A DNA stretch of 38,596 nucleotides from Candidatus Melainabacteria bacterium (GCA_005110395.1 DUDU01000102.1:1-38596), one strand, 5' to 3'. Shown: positions 16,896 through 25,121, numbered from the stretch's first letter. The notes: generated from the letters alone by a model not told the origin. Made by a program: numbers and translations.

Positions 16896-17084
16896 TTATT
16901 TGGCTTCGGTATGCTCTGTGTGAGTTTTTTTGTAACGATTATATTTTTTCAGCTTAAGCTTAGTTGTAGTATTACGCTTGTTTTTTTCTGTCCAATATAT
17001 TGAAGGTGTGTAGCTTACGCCGTCTGGTCCAGGTTCTTTATCAACTACTTTAATGACAATTCTGTCTGATTTTTTCTTGGCCAT
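16896..17084 (-). CDS. rpmG: 50S ribosomal protein L33 (bL33), zinc-free form
   Basis: A 62-residue basic protein. The block NKRNTTTKLKLKKYNRYKKTHT matches the bL33 core (KNRRNTTxRLELKKxxxxxxKHTxHKE), and the length is right. The usual four cysteines (CxEC and CPxC) are replaced by non-cysteine residues, with no cysteine in the protein. It is therefore the C-minus, zinc-independent form. The N-terminal strand (RIVIKVVDKEPG) is longer than usual. It precedes the rpaA-like gene by 32 bp, probably in one operon. ATG start. Confidence 0.85.
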   Translation of the reverse strand: MAKKKSDRIVIKVVDKEPGPDGVSYTPSIYWTEKNKRNTTTKLKLKKYNRYKKTHTEHTEAK

Positions 17085-17182
17085 TTCTCTAAAACTTAGT
17101 TAATTATCAATTTTTATAGGCTTAAAAGATTAGCACATTCAATTCATCAACTTCAGAAAGAATAAAATTTAAATGATTAGAA

Positions 17183-17262
17183 AGATTTACAGGATTTCTT
17201 TTGCTTCTTCATTATCCTACTCTCAATCATATTAATCCTGATAATCCTTGTTTCGATCATTT
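17183..17262. repeat. Dispersed AGGATTA-type repeat, copy 1
   Basis: The stretch has repeated ATCCTG/TAATCCT words (for example TTACAGGATTTC, TTAATCCTGATAATCCT, CGATCATTTG). On the minus strand it reads as AAACAAGGATTATCAGGATTAA. A diverged copy is found at 36821-36900. Such ATCCTGTTAATCCTG repeats are scattered in many bacterial genomes. Its end overlaps the stop codon of the LuxE-like gene. Confidence 0.55.
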
Positions 17263-18339
17263 GTTGCCCAAATCACTCATTAAGGAGCAACCCTTGAGAG
17301 ATAATTTCTTCGCTCGGCCAATCAATTCAAAAGTATTATTTTCTTGACGAACACCAATATCTCCAGATAGAACAAAAGCACAAGAATCAATATTCGCCAA
17401 ATCACAATGAGCCAATAATCCTATTTCACCTTCTGACACTTCTTCTTGAAAATTATTTGGATTGATCACTCTTATTCTTGACCAATGCGGACATTTTTTC
17501 AATCTAGTTTGAGGTAGGTTTGATTGAAGTCTAAAACTAGAATCATAATATTGAGTCCCTAATTCACTCATTCCATATTGCCCAACAATGTTTGCAATTG
17601 GTAATCCAAGATTGCCAGAAATAGCTGCGTACAATTCAGTTCTTTCGAGTTCACGTGATTTGCCTTTAAATCCACCCGTTTCCATAATTACTGAACTGCT
17701 TGGTAGCTTAAGATTATGCTCTAAACTATCGACTAGATGAACAAAGGAGAAAGCCGTTCCAACTATTAGAACTGGAGTATCTGCTTCAATAGATTTATTT
17801 AAAGCATTAGTCAACTCATCAAAAAGCAAAACACCACTTTTGACAAAATAGATATTGTCTTTGGCCTTAATCTTCTTCCTGATGGTTTCAAACATATGTA
17901 TTAGAGATGAGTCACCCCTTTCAGTAGGTGATTCAGCAAGAATAAAATAATCAACTTTTCTTGGCAAACAGAATGCCTGTGAAAAGGTCTTCCAGAGAGA
18001 AGTTTCATATAGTTCTAATTCTTCAACAGAAAGATAATGAATGCTTCGATCCGTATTAGTAGTTCCACTAGAGCGAAAAAGCTTTATTGGTTCTTGTTTT
18101 CCAGAATATAATCTTTGCTTTTTGAAAAGATCGGTCGATATAAGCGGAATTTCTTTCCAGTGCTGAGGAAGTCTAGGAAGAGGCTTAAGTTGACGAGCTA
18201 AACAGATTTTTTGATAAATAGGATTGCGTTCAAATTGATAAGCAAATAATTCCAAAGCTAATTCATTGAACTCTGTCTCTGATTCGATTAGACTAGTTGG
18301 TCGTTCAATAAATGATTTAATTTTGGCAAATAAATTCAT
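17257..18339 (-). CDS. LuxE-family acyl-activating protein (acyl-protein synthetase)
   Basis: LuxE proteins adenylate a fatty acid and carry it as a thioester, passing it to a reductase (LuxC) in bioluminescent bacteria. The 360-residue product has the AMP-forming core FRSSGTTNTDRSIHYLS (88-104), METGGFKGKSRE (219-230), QYGMSELGTQYYD (254-266) and the closing GRAKKLSLKGCSL, where Cys351 sits where LuxE has its acyl-carrier cysteine near the C-terminus. No luxC, luxA or luxB homolog is nearby, so light production is not implied. LuxE-like enzymes also occur in other acyl-transfer pathways. The gene is divergent from the membrane protein/MqnP pair, separated by 150 bp. ATG start. Confidence 0.85.
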   Translation of the reverse strand: MNLFAKIKSFIERPTSLIESETEFNELALELFAYQFERNPIYQKICLARQLKPLPRLPQHWKEIPLISTDLFKKQRLYSGKQEPIKLFRSSGTTNTDRSIHYLSVEELELYETSLWKTFSQAFCLPRKVDYFILAESPTERGDSSLIHMFETIRKKIKAKDNIYFVKSGVLLFDELTNALNKSIEADTPVLIVGTAFSFVHLVDSLEHNLKLPSSSVIMETGGFKGKSRELERTELYAAISGNLGLPIANIVGQYGMSELGTQYYDSSFRLQSNLPQTRLKKCPHWSRIRVINPNNFQEEVSEGEIGLLAHCDLANIDSCAFVLSGDIGVRQENNTFELIGRAKKLSLKGCSLMSDLGNK

Positions 18340-18489
18340 TTTGTTTAGGAAGCTTCAAACCAAGAAAAGTAATTTAAACTTTTATATCCACTTTCATTCA
18401 GATATTTTACGAATCAAAAAGAAGTATCAAAATACCAAAGTTGAGAATTTAAATAAATCAAGTTTTTGGCAAACAATTTTTTATCACTA

Positions 18490-19098
18490 ATGAACTCCAA
18501 ATTTCATACCAAAGTTCTATTGAAAATCTTTGATTTTATTTTTCAAAGTTCGATCATTTTCATGTACTTTGCGGCTAAGTCAGCATTTTTTGTGATAATT
18601 CCTCTTTTTTTCCTAATTCCTTATCAAGGATTAAGCTCCATTATCATTGCTTCTTCTCAGCTTCTTCAAAAGCAAATTACAAAATCGGTAATCATAAGAC
18701 TTATATTGATTTCTTTAATCTTACTTTTCTATGGAGCAAACCAATGGGCAAATTCATCATGTCTTTTTCTTGGTGACTTCATAACTTTCTCTAGGCAATA
18801 TACAGAAATACAAAAAACAAGTTACGAAAATGAAAGATCGAAATGTAGAATTCCATACCCTGAGCCAGTTTTTGCTGTTCAATCAGAGAAGCAATCGTAT
18901 GAGGAGGGAAGAGGGCCATATGAAGAAGAGATAATTAAAAGATCTTTCTGTGAAGAAATAAGCACGCATAATGATTTATTCTTTGAAGAATTCGTTTTGG
19001 TTTGGATAGTTGCCCCGTTATTTTGGTTCTTAACATTTTCAGATCGAGTTCTTGACATTTTTAAAAACAAAGTAAGAATTCCTGACTCAAATGAATAA
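18490..19098 (+). CDS. Membrane protein of unknown function, 202 residues
   Basis: I take the ATG at 18490; an in-frame TTG lies at 18466 without a better ribosome site. There are four hydrophobic segments (about 13-32, 35-55, 68-85 and 173-190 from this start). Between the third and fourth lies a polar domain rich in Glu, Tyr and Arg with cysteines at about 92, 120 and 154. It has no known motif. The last eight bases overlap the start of the prenyltransferase gene (19091-19098), so the two are probably translationally coupled and act together or in the same membrane. Confidence 0.7.
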   Translation: MNSKFHTKVLLKIFDFIFQSSIIFMYFAAKSAFFVIIPLFFLIPYQGLSSIIIASSQLLQKQITKSVIIRLILISLILLFYGANQWANSSCLFLGDFITFSRQYTEIQKTSYENERSKCRIPYPEPVFAVQSEKQSYEEGRGPYEEEIIKRSFCEEISTHNDLFFEEFVLVWIVAPLFWFLTFSDRVLDIFKNKVRIPDSNE

Positions 19099-19966
19099 AT
19101 TAATTAGCAAAATTAAGATCTGGGCTGAAATGATTAAGCTGGAGCATACAATTTTCTCAGCTCCTTTTATGCTTTCATCAATGTTGCTTGCGAGTACTAA
19201 TGGCTTTCCTCCGCTTAATGTTTTTTTCTGGTCTGGAATTGCGCTTTTAGGAGCTAGATCAGCGGCTATGTCTCTAAATCGACTAATTGATGCACAGATT
19301 GACTCGCTCAATCCACGAACTGCTTCTAGAGCTATTCCATCAGGACAATTGACAAGTTTTGGTGTTTTAAATATGAGCATTTTAGGCTTTGCGATTATGG
19401 GACTTGCTTCGCTATATCTACCGAGACTTTGCCTAATATTGTTTCCAGTTGCAGTTATTTGGCTTAGTTTTTATTCATTTACCAAAAGATTCACTTATTT
19501 ATGTCATTTAGTCTTGGGTATAGCCTTGGGTGGAGCTGCTCTTGGTGGATGGATAGCGGTTGCTGGGCAGATAAGCTGGGTACCGATTCTGCTCGGTTTA
19601 GCGGTGGCATTTTGGGTTTGTGGTTTTGATATTCTTTATGCGCTTCAAGACTTAGAATATGACCGTGAACAAAGATTGCATAGTATTCCTGCAAAGTTTG
19701 GTTTTGCAAAATCACTTTGGATTAGCCGAATCTGCCATGTGATTTCCTTAGGATTTTTTATTGCAACTGGATTTATTTTTGAAGCTTCCGCTAATTTAAC
19801 TTTGGCTTATCAGATTGGAACTGGCATTCTGGGAATTGGATTATTAATTGAACATTGGATTATTTATAAAGATTTCAAAAAAATTGAATTAGCTTTTTTT
19901 ACAGCCAATGCTTTTATCAGCACCTTATTTTTTCTTTGCCTACTGATTGGAAAGCTTTTGGGATAG
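19091..19966 (+). CDS. mqnP: UbiA-family prenyltransferase, probably MqnP (menaquinone)
   Basis: Intramembrane enzyme that attaches a polyprenyl chain to an aromatic acid. The 291-residue protein has about eight membrane segments and both Asp-rich motifs, NRLIDAQID (63-71) and DILYALQDLEYDRE (180-193), which bind Mg2+ and the diphosphate. The context ARSAAMSLNRLIDAQIDSLN then PRTASRAIPSG fits the UbiA/MqnP branch (ARTSAMAFNRxxD type) rather than MenA or the plastoquinone/tocopherol branch, so I infer the futalosine route of menaquinone synthesis. No other mqn gene is in the window. ATG start within the end of the preceding gene. Confidence 0.8.
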   Translation: MNKLISKIKIWAEMIKLEHTIFSAPFMLSSMLLASTNGFPPLNVFFWSGIALLGARSAAMSLNRLIDAQIDSLNPRTASRAIPSGQLTSFGVLNMSILGFAIMGLASLYLPRLCLILFPVAVIWLSFYSFTKRFTYLCHLVLGIALGGAALGGWIAVAGQISWVPILLGLAVAFWVCGFDILYALQDLEYDREQRLHSIPAKFGFAKSLWISRICHVISLGFFIATGFIFEASANLTLAYQIGTGILGIGLLIEHWIIYKDFKKIELAFFTANAFISTLFFLCLLIGKLLG

Positions 19967-20093
19967 CGAGCAGCCGTTAAAGTTCTTTGCCATCGCACGA
20001 TATTGTTCACTCTGGGGCATACTGAGGAGAAAAGATAGTTGTCGGGACTTTAGGATTAACCCAAAACCGTATCCTTCTCGCAAAGACCTCTTT

Positions 20094-20474
20094 TTAAGTA
20101 TAGAAATGAGATTTAAGAATAGTTGTAGTTCGATCGAAAGCCATTGTTCTAGCATCTATTTGCTGCTTTCCGATTATCCAAGTTCCAACATGTCCCTTTA
20201 ATAATGATTGAGGTGGTGTTACAGTAGCTTGGGCTTCAACCAAATATGTACTGTCTTGGGGACAAGCTGAGTAAATCTTGAAGACACAATTGCTTGAATT
20301 GCATCTTTGAGCGTTTGTTCTCCCTAACAGGTCGAGACAAGTAAGTTGGAACGGGTTGAAGATCAATAAACCCATACGCATACAATTCATTGTACATGTA
20401 TCACTTTTTGTGGTCTCTGTTTTGAAAGGAAGCTTAGTAATCAAGAAACAACCGATAACCAAATGGCAAAACAC
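20094..20474 (-). CDS. Hypothetical cysteine-containing protein, 126 residues
   Basis: A GTG-started ORF with a short hydrophobic N-terminus (about 2-14) and six to seven cysteines in its first 75 residues. An extended, Thr/Gln-rich second half (YLVEAQATVTPP at about 77-88) follows. It resembles a small exported or pilin-like protein, but I do not recognise it. The N-terminal hydrophobic part looks truncated compared with a normal signal peptide, so the true start may lie upstream in another frame. Convergent with mqnP. Moderate doubt that it is a gene. Confidence 0.4.
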   Translation of the reverse strand: MFCHLVIGCFLITKLPFKTETTKSDTCTMNCMRMGLLIFNPFQLTCLDLLGRTNAQRCNSSNCVFKIYSACPQDSTYLVEAQATVTPPQSLLKGHVGTWIIGKQQIDARTMAFDRTTTILKSHFYT

Positions 20475-20622
20475 AAACGAGGAATATCAATAAATTTAAT
20501 TAAGGTTTAATTATTATTTGTATCACTTTTGTTAATCTTTTTCGTATCATTAAAATTTAGTTAAGAAACTGCGGCAAATTGCAAACAATCTAAAGCTAAA
20601 CGAAAAAGGAGATTCAAATAAA

Positions 20623-21319
20623 ATGAGCATCGCAATTCCACCAACAACAAAAACAATTACAGTAGAGGTTTCTCGTTTTCCAAAACCTCAAAGAAATATT
20701 CTTGCTGAACCATCTCAAATACTTAAAAATGCTGAAGAGAAATACATTAAACATTTGCAAAAAAAGAGAAACAAAAGAATTTGGATCTTATATTAATAAT
20801 CTTATCGAGAGCAATAAAGAGACAGAATATGAACTTGCCAAAGATTATCTCTCTCAAGGTATTTCTGATTATGTAAATGAGCCGATTAAATTATTGGCAG
20901 ACAAATTTCTGAATAGTTCTAATGCTCGGTCTATTTATGAGACATTTCAACTAATCGTCAATAGAGAACTTGCCAACGGAGCAAGCACAAAAAATGCGGC
21001 AATTACAGCAATAAAAGAAGGTATTCAAGAATTCAAGTCAGTAAATTCTCCAACATTGGGAAATACATTGCAAGAAATTGACACAATTGTGGGTGACAAT
21101 TCGCCTTTTAGCTTCTTCACTACTTTCTTAGAACCACTAACAGAAAGAAGAGACCAGGAAATTAAAGACACCGAGGCTCCTTTTATAGACACATTGTTAA
21201 AGTCATTGGTCAACAGAGTTGTGAAATTATCAATAAAACCTGAATTTCAAGAAACTCCAACAGCCAAAGAAGCGTCAAAGCCTGAGTCTGTATGGAGTTG
21301 GAGTGACGAGTATAATTAA
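20623..21319 (+). CDS. Hypothetical protein, split by a frameshift in an A7 run
   Basis: A strong Shine-Dalgarno sequence (AAAAAGGAG, about 20603-20611) precedes the ATG at 20623. That frame reads MSIAIPPTTKTITVEVSRF and continues to LKNAEEKYIKHLQKK, but stops at 20796. The long frame 20702-21319 has only a TTG start with no ribosome site, and its coding character begins just after the A7 run at 20759-20765. Removing one base in that run joins both into a protein of about 230 residues. The product is soluble, helical and charged, with a Trp-containing acidic end (VWSWSDEY). Not recognised. A +1 slip, a real mutation or a sequencing error would all look the same here. Confidence 0.55.
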
Positions 21320-21532
21320 TCTTGGTGAGGACATGGAAATATTGAGACAACCAACTTACTTCAGTTGCAGAACTTGAATCACTTAAACCCAATAATACTT
21401 TTATTGCCAGCAAACAAAGTGATTAAAAGTTCTTTGAGGTCGTTTAACTTGCCAAACGTCGGATTTGGATGGTAGTGAAGCACAGCAAAGCGGCACAACA
21501 CCATTGTAATTGTCTCTTTTTGTAAATAAAAG

Positions 21533-21576
21533 CTCTCCTCCCAAACAAAGCTATTAGTCTGGGAGGAGAGTTTTTT
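21533..21576 (+). terminator. Rho-independent terminator
   Basis: CTCTCCTCCCA (21533-21543) pairs perfectly with TGGGAGGAGAG (21560-21570) around a 16-base loop, followed by six T's (21571-21576). An A-rich stretch before the stem makes it usable in the other direction as well. It ends the transcript of the frameshifted gene about 215 bp upstream. The rest of 21320-21738 contains no gene that I support. Confidence 0.88.
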
Positions 21577-21738
21577 ATTTGTTGAAAATGAACATTGGGA
21601 ATAACATACTTCAGCAATCCACTCTTTCAATAAATACCATTCAAAGCTTGTTTTCAAGCACACACTAAAAAACAGTTGAATGATATTGAGCTTTGTAATA
21701 ACATTTTAGTAAATTCCGTAATTTTCTCTAACTCAATA

Positions 21739-22626
21739 ATGAAAAAGTTTATTTTAAAAGTTGCATCTTTTAAGCTGGCGTTAATGGTTATTCTCGCTTG
21801 TGGTTTTGTTTTTAATTCCCTGCCTTCAAAGGCCGCCAACGTAATTTATGTAGATAATATTCTTTCTCCCGACAAATCTGAAGAGATCAGTGAAATAAGT
21901 CCAGATCAAGTTATTCTTGGTGAACTTTCATTAGATAAACCTTTTAATGAATATCTGAAGAAAGGTGATTACCTGATTTTTGATTTAAGGGCCAAAGGTG
22001 GAATGCCGCTTGGAGAATACAGACAAGGTACTGAAGATTCTGGGGTTTTTGATTTAAATACCAAAGAGTTTACTTTTAGAATTTTTGCTCCAATTGATTA
22101 CAAGAATCAAGAGCCATGGCCAGAAACATATATGTTTGTTTCAGCTTTTAAAGTTTTCCTTAATGCACCTGAAAAGCATTATGTCACTCTCACAATGCGG
22201 ACTTCCACTGGAACAGTTTTAGCTGAGAAAGATTTGACGGTTGACATGACTGGGCAAAAAGCTGATTTAATGAGAGACTTGATCAAGCAATACGAAATTA
22301 AAAGAGCAAGTTATGAAACTTTGCCAACTCCCGAAATAAACGATCCAGCCCTCGAAAAAGAGTTCTTTAATGCTATTAAGGCTGCTGGCGTTCAAGTTTA
22401 CAAAGTTGTTTTAACCGATGGATCTTGGCATGTTCGACACCTTGAAAACGGTGCCATTCAAGATAAGTATATGGATGTGAGTTTCGTTACTAAAGGTTCT
22501 GATGGTTGTTTTATAACAGTAGCCAGAATGGTTAGACAATATAATGGCAGTGATTATGAAAAAGTTTTTTATGCTGGAGCTGGTTTTGGCGATATAAGGA
22601 TCGATTGTTCTAAAGTTAAACCTTAA
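21739..22626 (+). CDS. Exported hypothetical protein, 295 residues
   Basis: I place the start at the ATG at 21739, which begins a good signal peptide: MKKFILKVASFK, a hydrophobic core LALMVILACGFVF, then NSLPSKAA with cleavage after SKAA. An earlier in-frame ATG would bury this signal. The mature part looks like beta-rich domains: an Ig-like or lipoprotein-like region up to about residue 185 (with strands such as HYVTLTMRTSTGTVLAEKDL), a helical link, and a C-terminal domain with AGVQVYKVVLTDGSWHVR. No known family comes to mind. It sits alone between a terminator and IS5 debris. Confidence 0.65.
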   Translation: MKKFILKVASFKLALMVILACGFVFNSLPSKAANVIYVDNILSPDKSEEISEISPDQVILGELSLDKPFNEYLKKGDYLIFDLRAKGGMPLGEYRQGTEDSGVFDLNTKEFTFRIFAPIDYKNQEPWPETYMFVSAFKVFLNAPEKHYVTLTMRTSTGTVLAEKDLTVDMTGQKADLMRDLIKQYEIKRASYETLPTPEINDPALEKEFFNAIKAAGVQVYKVVLTDGSWHVRHLENGAIQDKYMDVSFVTKGSDGCFITVARMVRQYNGSDYEKVFYAGAGFGDIRIDCSKVKP

Positions 22627-22713
22627 TAGTTTGTAATGATTGAAAATACTCAAATAAAAAAACAAGTGAGCTTTATTCAAGTGACGCTTCTGACGATTTA
22701 AATTCTTTCCAAT

Positions 22714-23215
22714 TCATATCAATGTTGTTTTTTCTTGCCTCGTACTGTCAACAAATTCAACTTTTATTGTGTGCTTTTTCTTTTTCCATGAATAATACTG
22801 TTTTTGTTTTTTAGGTCTCTCAATCTCGCATTCCATTCCATTAATTACTATTTCATCTTCCTTATCGTCCATCAAATCACCTTTCCCGTTTTTCATATTG
22901 AATTCACAAGATGAAATGAGTGCGTTTTCAACGTATTTAATCGCTTTAAAAATGGTTGATTCATTTACTCCATAACTTTCTTCAATGTGAAGCTGAGTTC
23001 TGTACTCTCACACCAATACATCAGAGTTACTTTGATTCTTTGATGTATTGTAAGTTCTGATTTTCTATCCCTGAGATTCTTTATCTTTGTTCTTTTAGTC
23101 AGTAAATGTAGAAACCATTTTGTTGAATATTTTGAGAGTTACTCCCCATTTTTCTTTTGAATTTTGCTTTATCTCTTCTAGTCTGTCTTTTTCAAGGTAA
23201 ATTCTTTTTCATTTT
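22714..23215 (-). pseudogene. IS5-family transposase remnant with frameshifts
   Basis: Minus strand, in pieces and in shifting frames. Near 23150-23215: EKDRLEEIKQNSKEKWGVTL. Then RKSELTIHQRIKVTLMYW and RTQLHIEESYGVNESTIFKA. Last, in the open frame 22714-22896: GMECEIERPKKQKQYYSWKKKKHTIKV. The order YRTxxHIxxxYGVxESTxxRxI, then IDATExPIERPKKxQKxYYSGKKKxHTxK, is that of IS5-family (IS427/ISL2-like) transposases. The DA.E metal-binding position reads NGMEC here, and the C-terminal third with the last catalytic residue is missing. The element is dead. The 240 bp between it and rfaE2 holds nothing else that I can support. Confidence 0.75.
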
Positions 23216-23469
23216 CTAAACTCCTTTTCTGGAGCTTAGTTCACACTGTTTCTTTCATTTTTGCAAGAGTTCTAATCACAAATATCTCTGTCTTTGACCT
23301 TCTGATCAGCTTGCTTGGAAATTTAATCAACTATTGGATACCTCTACAAAATGCATTAACTTCTCAATATGAGATTTGAAACCCTATGTTTCAGCCCATT
23401 TGAGGTTGGGTGGATGAAAGAACAGAATTTATCAGGGATTTTCTCTGACCAAAAGTGAAAAAATCGAGC

Positions 23470-23928
23470 TTACATTTTCATTAAAGTTGAGCTTGTGGAA
23501 TGTCCATTATGAAAAGTAGAAAAATGAATTCGAGCACCTATTGATTTAATCGCTTCTTTCTCGGGTAATTTCTCTAAATCATAATCTCCTCCCTTGTCAT
23601 ATATATCAGGTTTTAGAGTCAATAAAAACTTGCTTGCTTCTATTTCACTGAATATATAAGTGTAATCAACAAAAGATAATGCATTCAAAATCTCAGCCCG
23701 ATCTTGTTCATTGTTAATCGGTCTGGTTGAACCTTTTAAGCTTTTAACAGATGAATCTGAGTTGACACCTATAACCAAAATATTTCCCTGACTTTTTGCC
23801 TCTTTTAAATACCTAACATGTCCAACATGCAAAATATCAAAGCACCCATTAGTCGCCACAATTGTTTGGCCTTTGAGTTTTTCTCTGAGCTCTGATAATT
23901 CTTTTTCGGTTTTGATTAATTGACCCAT
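23470..23928 (-). CDS. rfaE2: D-glycero-beta-D-manno-heptose 1-phosphate adenylyltransferase (RfaE2)
   Basis: Activates heptose 1-phosphate to ADP-heptose for the inner core of lipopolysaccharide or other heptose-containing glycans. The 152-residue product is a stand-alone nucleotidyltransferase domain, equal to the C-terminal half of E. coli HldE. It shows NGCFDILHVGH (27-37, HxGH motif at 34-37), GVNSDSSVKSLKG and RPINNEQDRAEIL. The kinase half is not next to it. ATG start at 23928. No neighbour in its pathway is visible, since IS5 debris lies downstream. Confidence 0.92.
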   Translation of the reverse strand: MGQLIKTEKELSELREKLKGQTIVATNGCFDILHVGHVRYLKEAKSQGNILVIGVNSDSSVKSLKGSTRPINNEQDRAEILNALSFVDYTYIFSEIEASKFLLTLKPDIYDKGGDYDLEKLPEKEAIKSIGARIHFSTFHNGHSTSSTLMKM

Positions 23929-24080
23929 CGGTGATTATTCTCTGAAATAGATAAAGAAGGACTTAAGTTAATTAGAGTTCAATGATTAAAAGAGATAAAT
24001 CAATTTTAGTCAATTAGTTAAAAACTGCAATTTAAAAGCAGAATTGTATTTCATTGATTCTAAGTAAAACTTTTATTTCA

Positions 24081-24121
24081 AACAAAAAACCGCCTCGAAG
24101 CTTTTTAATGGCTTGAAGCGG
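24081..24121 (-). terminator. Rho-independent terminator of the Cys/Pro/Gln-rich protein gene
   Basis: CCGCCTCGAAGC (24090-24101) pairs with GCTTGAAGCGG (24111-24121), with one mismatch and one bulge. On the minus strand the stem is followed by a T6 run (A6 at 24084-24089), 50 bp after the stop codon at 24171. Confidence 0.85.
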
Positions 24122-24170
24122 CTTTTGATTACAATGCGCTTGTATCTATATAATTTTATTTATTAACGAA

Positions 24171-24845
24171 TTACCAGAGACCTCTTACTGGCTGCTGATA
24201 CTCGGCTCCACCATAGCTAATAGGTTCTCTATAATAGCTAGGTTGTTGTGGTGCCTGATAGCTCATTGGCTGTTGTTGCTGCTGATTGGGCATAACTAAC
24301 AAGTAAACTTCTGTCTTTGGAGCTGCTTGTTGAACAGGAGCTGGTGCGGCTGGCTGTTGAACAACGCTAATTGTTGGAGCAATTGTTGGGCTGACGGAAG
24401 GCGCTTGTTGAGGATAGTAAGCAGGTGCTTGCATTACCATCTGAGGCTGTGGCTGTTGTTGATCAACAGGTGGAGCTGGAGGTGGTAAAGCAGATGAACT
24501 GCAACCTACTGGAGCTGGTGGCTGGCAGCAGGAAGGAGTAGAAACTGAGCACAAGCATGGTGGGGCCACTCTTGGAGCTAAATTTCCGTTTCCTGGGCAA
24601 GTACCAAGAACTTGACATAAATCAAAACCATTCATGGCTGAAGCGTAAATCAGGTCATGAGTAGTTTTATCAGCGTAGAATCCAAGTCTCAAACCGACTT
24701 CGGTAGAACCTGCACAGGAATTTCTATTTCCTAAGCGGTCTTTATATAAACCGGTCTGAAGACCAAAACGGCCTGCATGAGCATCATGAGCCGAAAATAA
24801 AATTAATACAAAGCAGAGTAATAGTCTTTTAATTAGAGTTGACAC
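24171..24845 (-). CDS. Secreted Cys-rich, Pro/Gln-rich protein, 224 residues
   Basis: Signal peptide of about 24 residues (KRLLLCFVLILFSAHDAHA, cleavage after AHA). A globular first part with VGLRLGFYADKTTHDLIYA follows, then a cysteine cluster (eight cysteines at about 77-115, including CLCSVSTPSCC). A long Pro/Gln/Ala-rich, probably unfolded region (about 117-205) comes next, and a Tyr-rich end. It would be a periplasmic, surface or secreted protein. I do not recognise a family. GTG start with a good AGAGGG ribosome site, its own terminator, and the nested hairpin at 24872-24943 in its leader, so it looks separately and perhaps strongly expressed. Confidence 0.7.
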   Translation of the reverse strand: MSTLIKRLLLCFVLILFSAHDAHAGRFGLQTGLYKDRLGNRNSCAGSTEVGLRLGFYADKTTHDLIYASAMNGFDLCQVLGTCPGNGNLAPRVAPPCLCSVSTPSCCQPPAPVGCSSSALPPPAPPVDQQQPQPQMVMQAPAYYPQQAPSVSPTIAPTISVVQQPAAPAPVQQAAPKTEVYLLVMPNQQQQQPMSYQAPQQPSYYREPISYGGAEYQQPVRGLW

Positions 24846-24871
24846 ATTCGTTCCCTCTTCTGTAAATTCAC

Positions 24872-24943
24872 ACCTGATTCATGCCCGAGCCTGAAATAAT
24901 GGACTTATTCAAATGGGGGAGCATAGGTAAACCCTAATCAGGT
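24872..24943 (-). promoter_or_regulatory. Nested stem structure in the leader of the secreted-protein gene (riboswitch-like, unassigned)
   Basis: Three helices nest within 72 bp. P1 is ACCTGATT (24872-24879) with AATCAGGT (24936-24943). P2 is ATGCCC (24881-24886) with GGGAGCAT (24917-24924), one bulged A. P3 is TGAAATAA (24892-24899) with TTATTCA (24905-24911), one bulge and a 5-base loop. On the minus strand an 11-base stretch between P1 and P2 (AGGGTTTACCT) can form a tiny extra hairpin. It ends 26 bases before the GTG at 24845, right ahead of the AGAGGG site. It does not match a riboswitch class that I know. The strand is inferred; the fold also works on the plus strand, about 180 bp ahead of the DnaJ gene. 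Confidence 0.5.
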
Positions 24944-25121
24944 CTTTTCGCAAAAAGCCTTGCTGCTAGTGCTTTGTGGAGATATAGGGCTGAAAATGAA
25001 TAGTAAAAACCCCTCATACTGAGAGTTGATCGAATAGAGAATTCCCTGACAGTCTTTTCCGCTATTGATAAGATTATTGAACTGTTAATTTCAAAATCTC
25101 ACTCAAACTCCTCTTTTAATA

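Noticed and set aside
17257..18339. Reading the LuxE-like gene as evidence for bioluminescence
   Set aside because: luxA, luxB and luxC are absent from the neighbourhood, and LuxE-like enzymes are found in dark bacteria.
20759..20765. A7 run as a -1 programmed frameshift signal
   Set aside because: The two frames need a +1 (or -2) shift, not -1, and no stimulatory structure is visible. A mutation or read error is simpler.
21379..21663. Minus-strand ORF of 94 codons
   Set aside because: It runs straight through both arms of the strong terminator at 21533-21576, so it is probably not coding.
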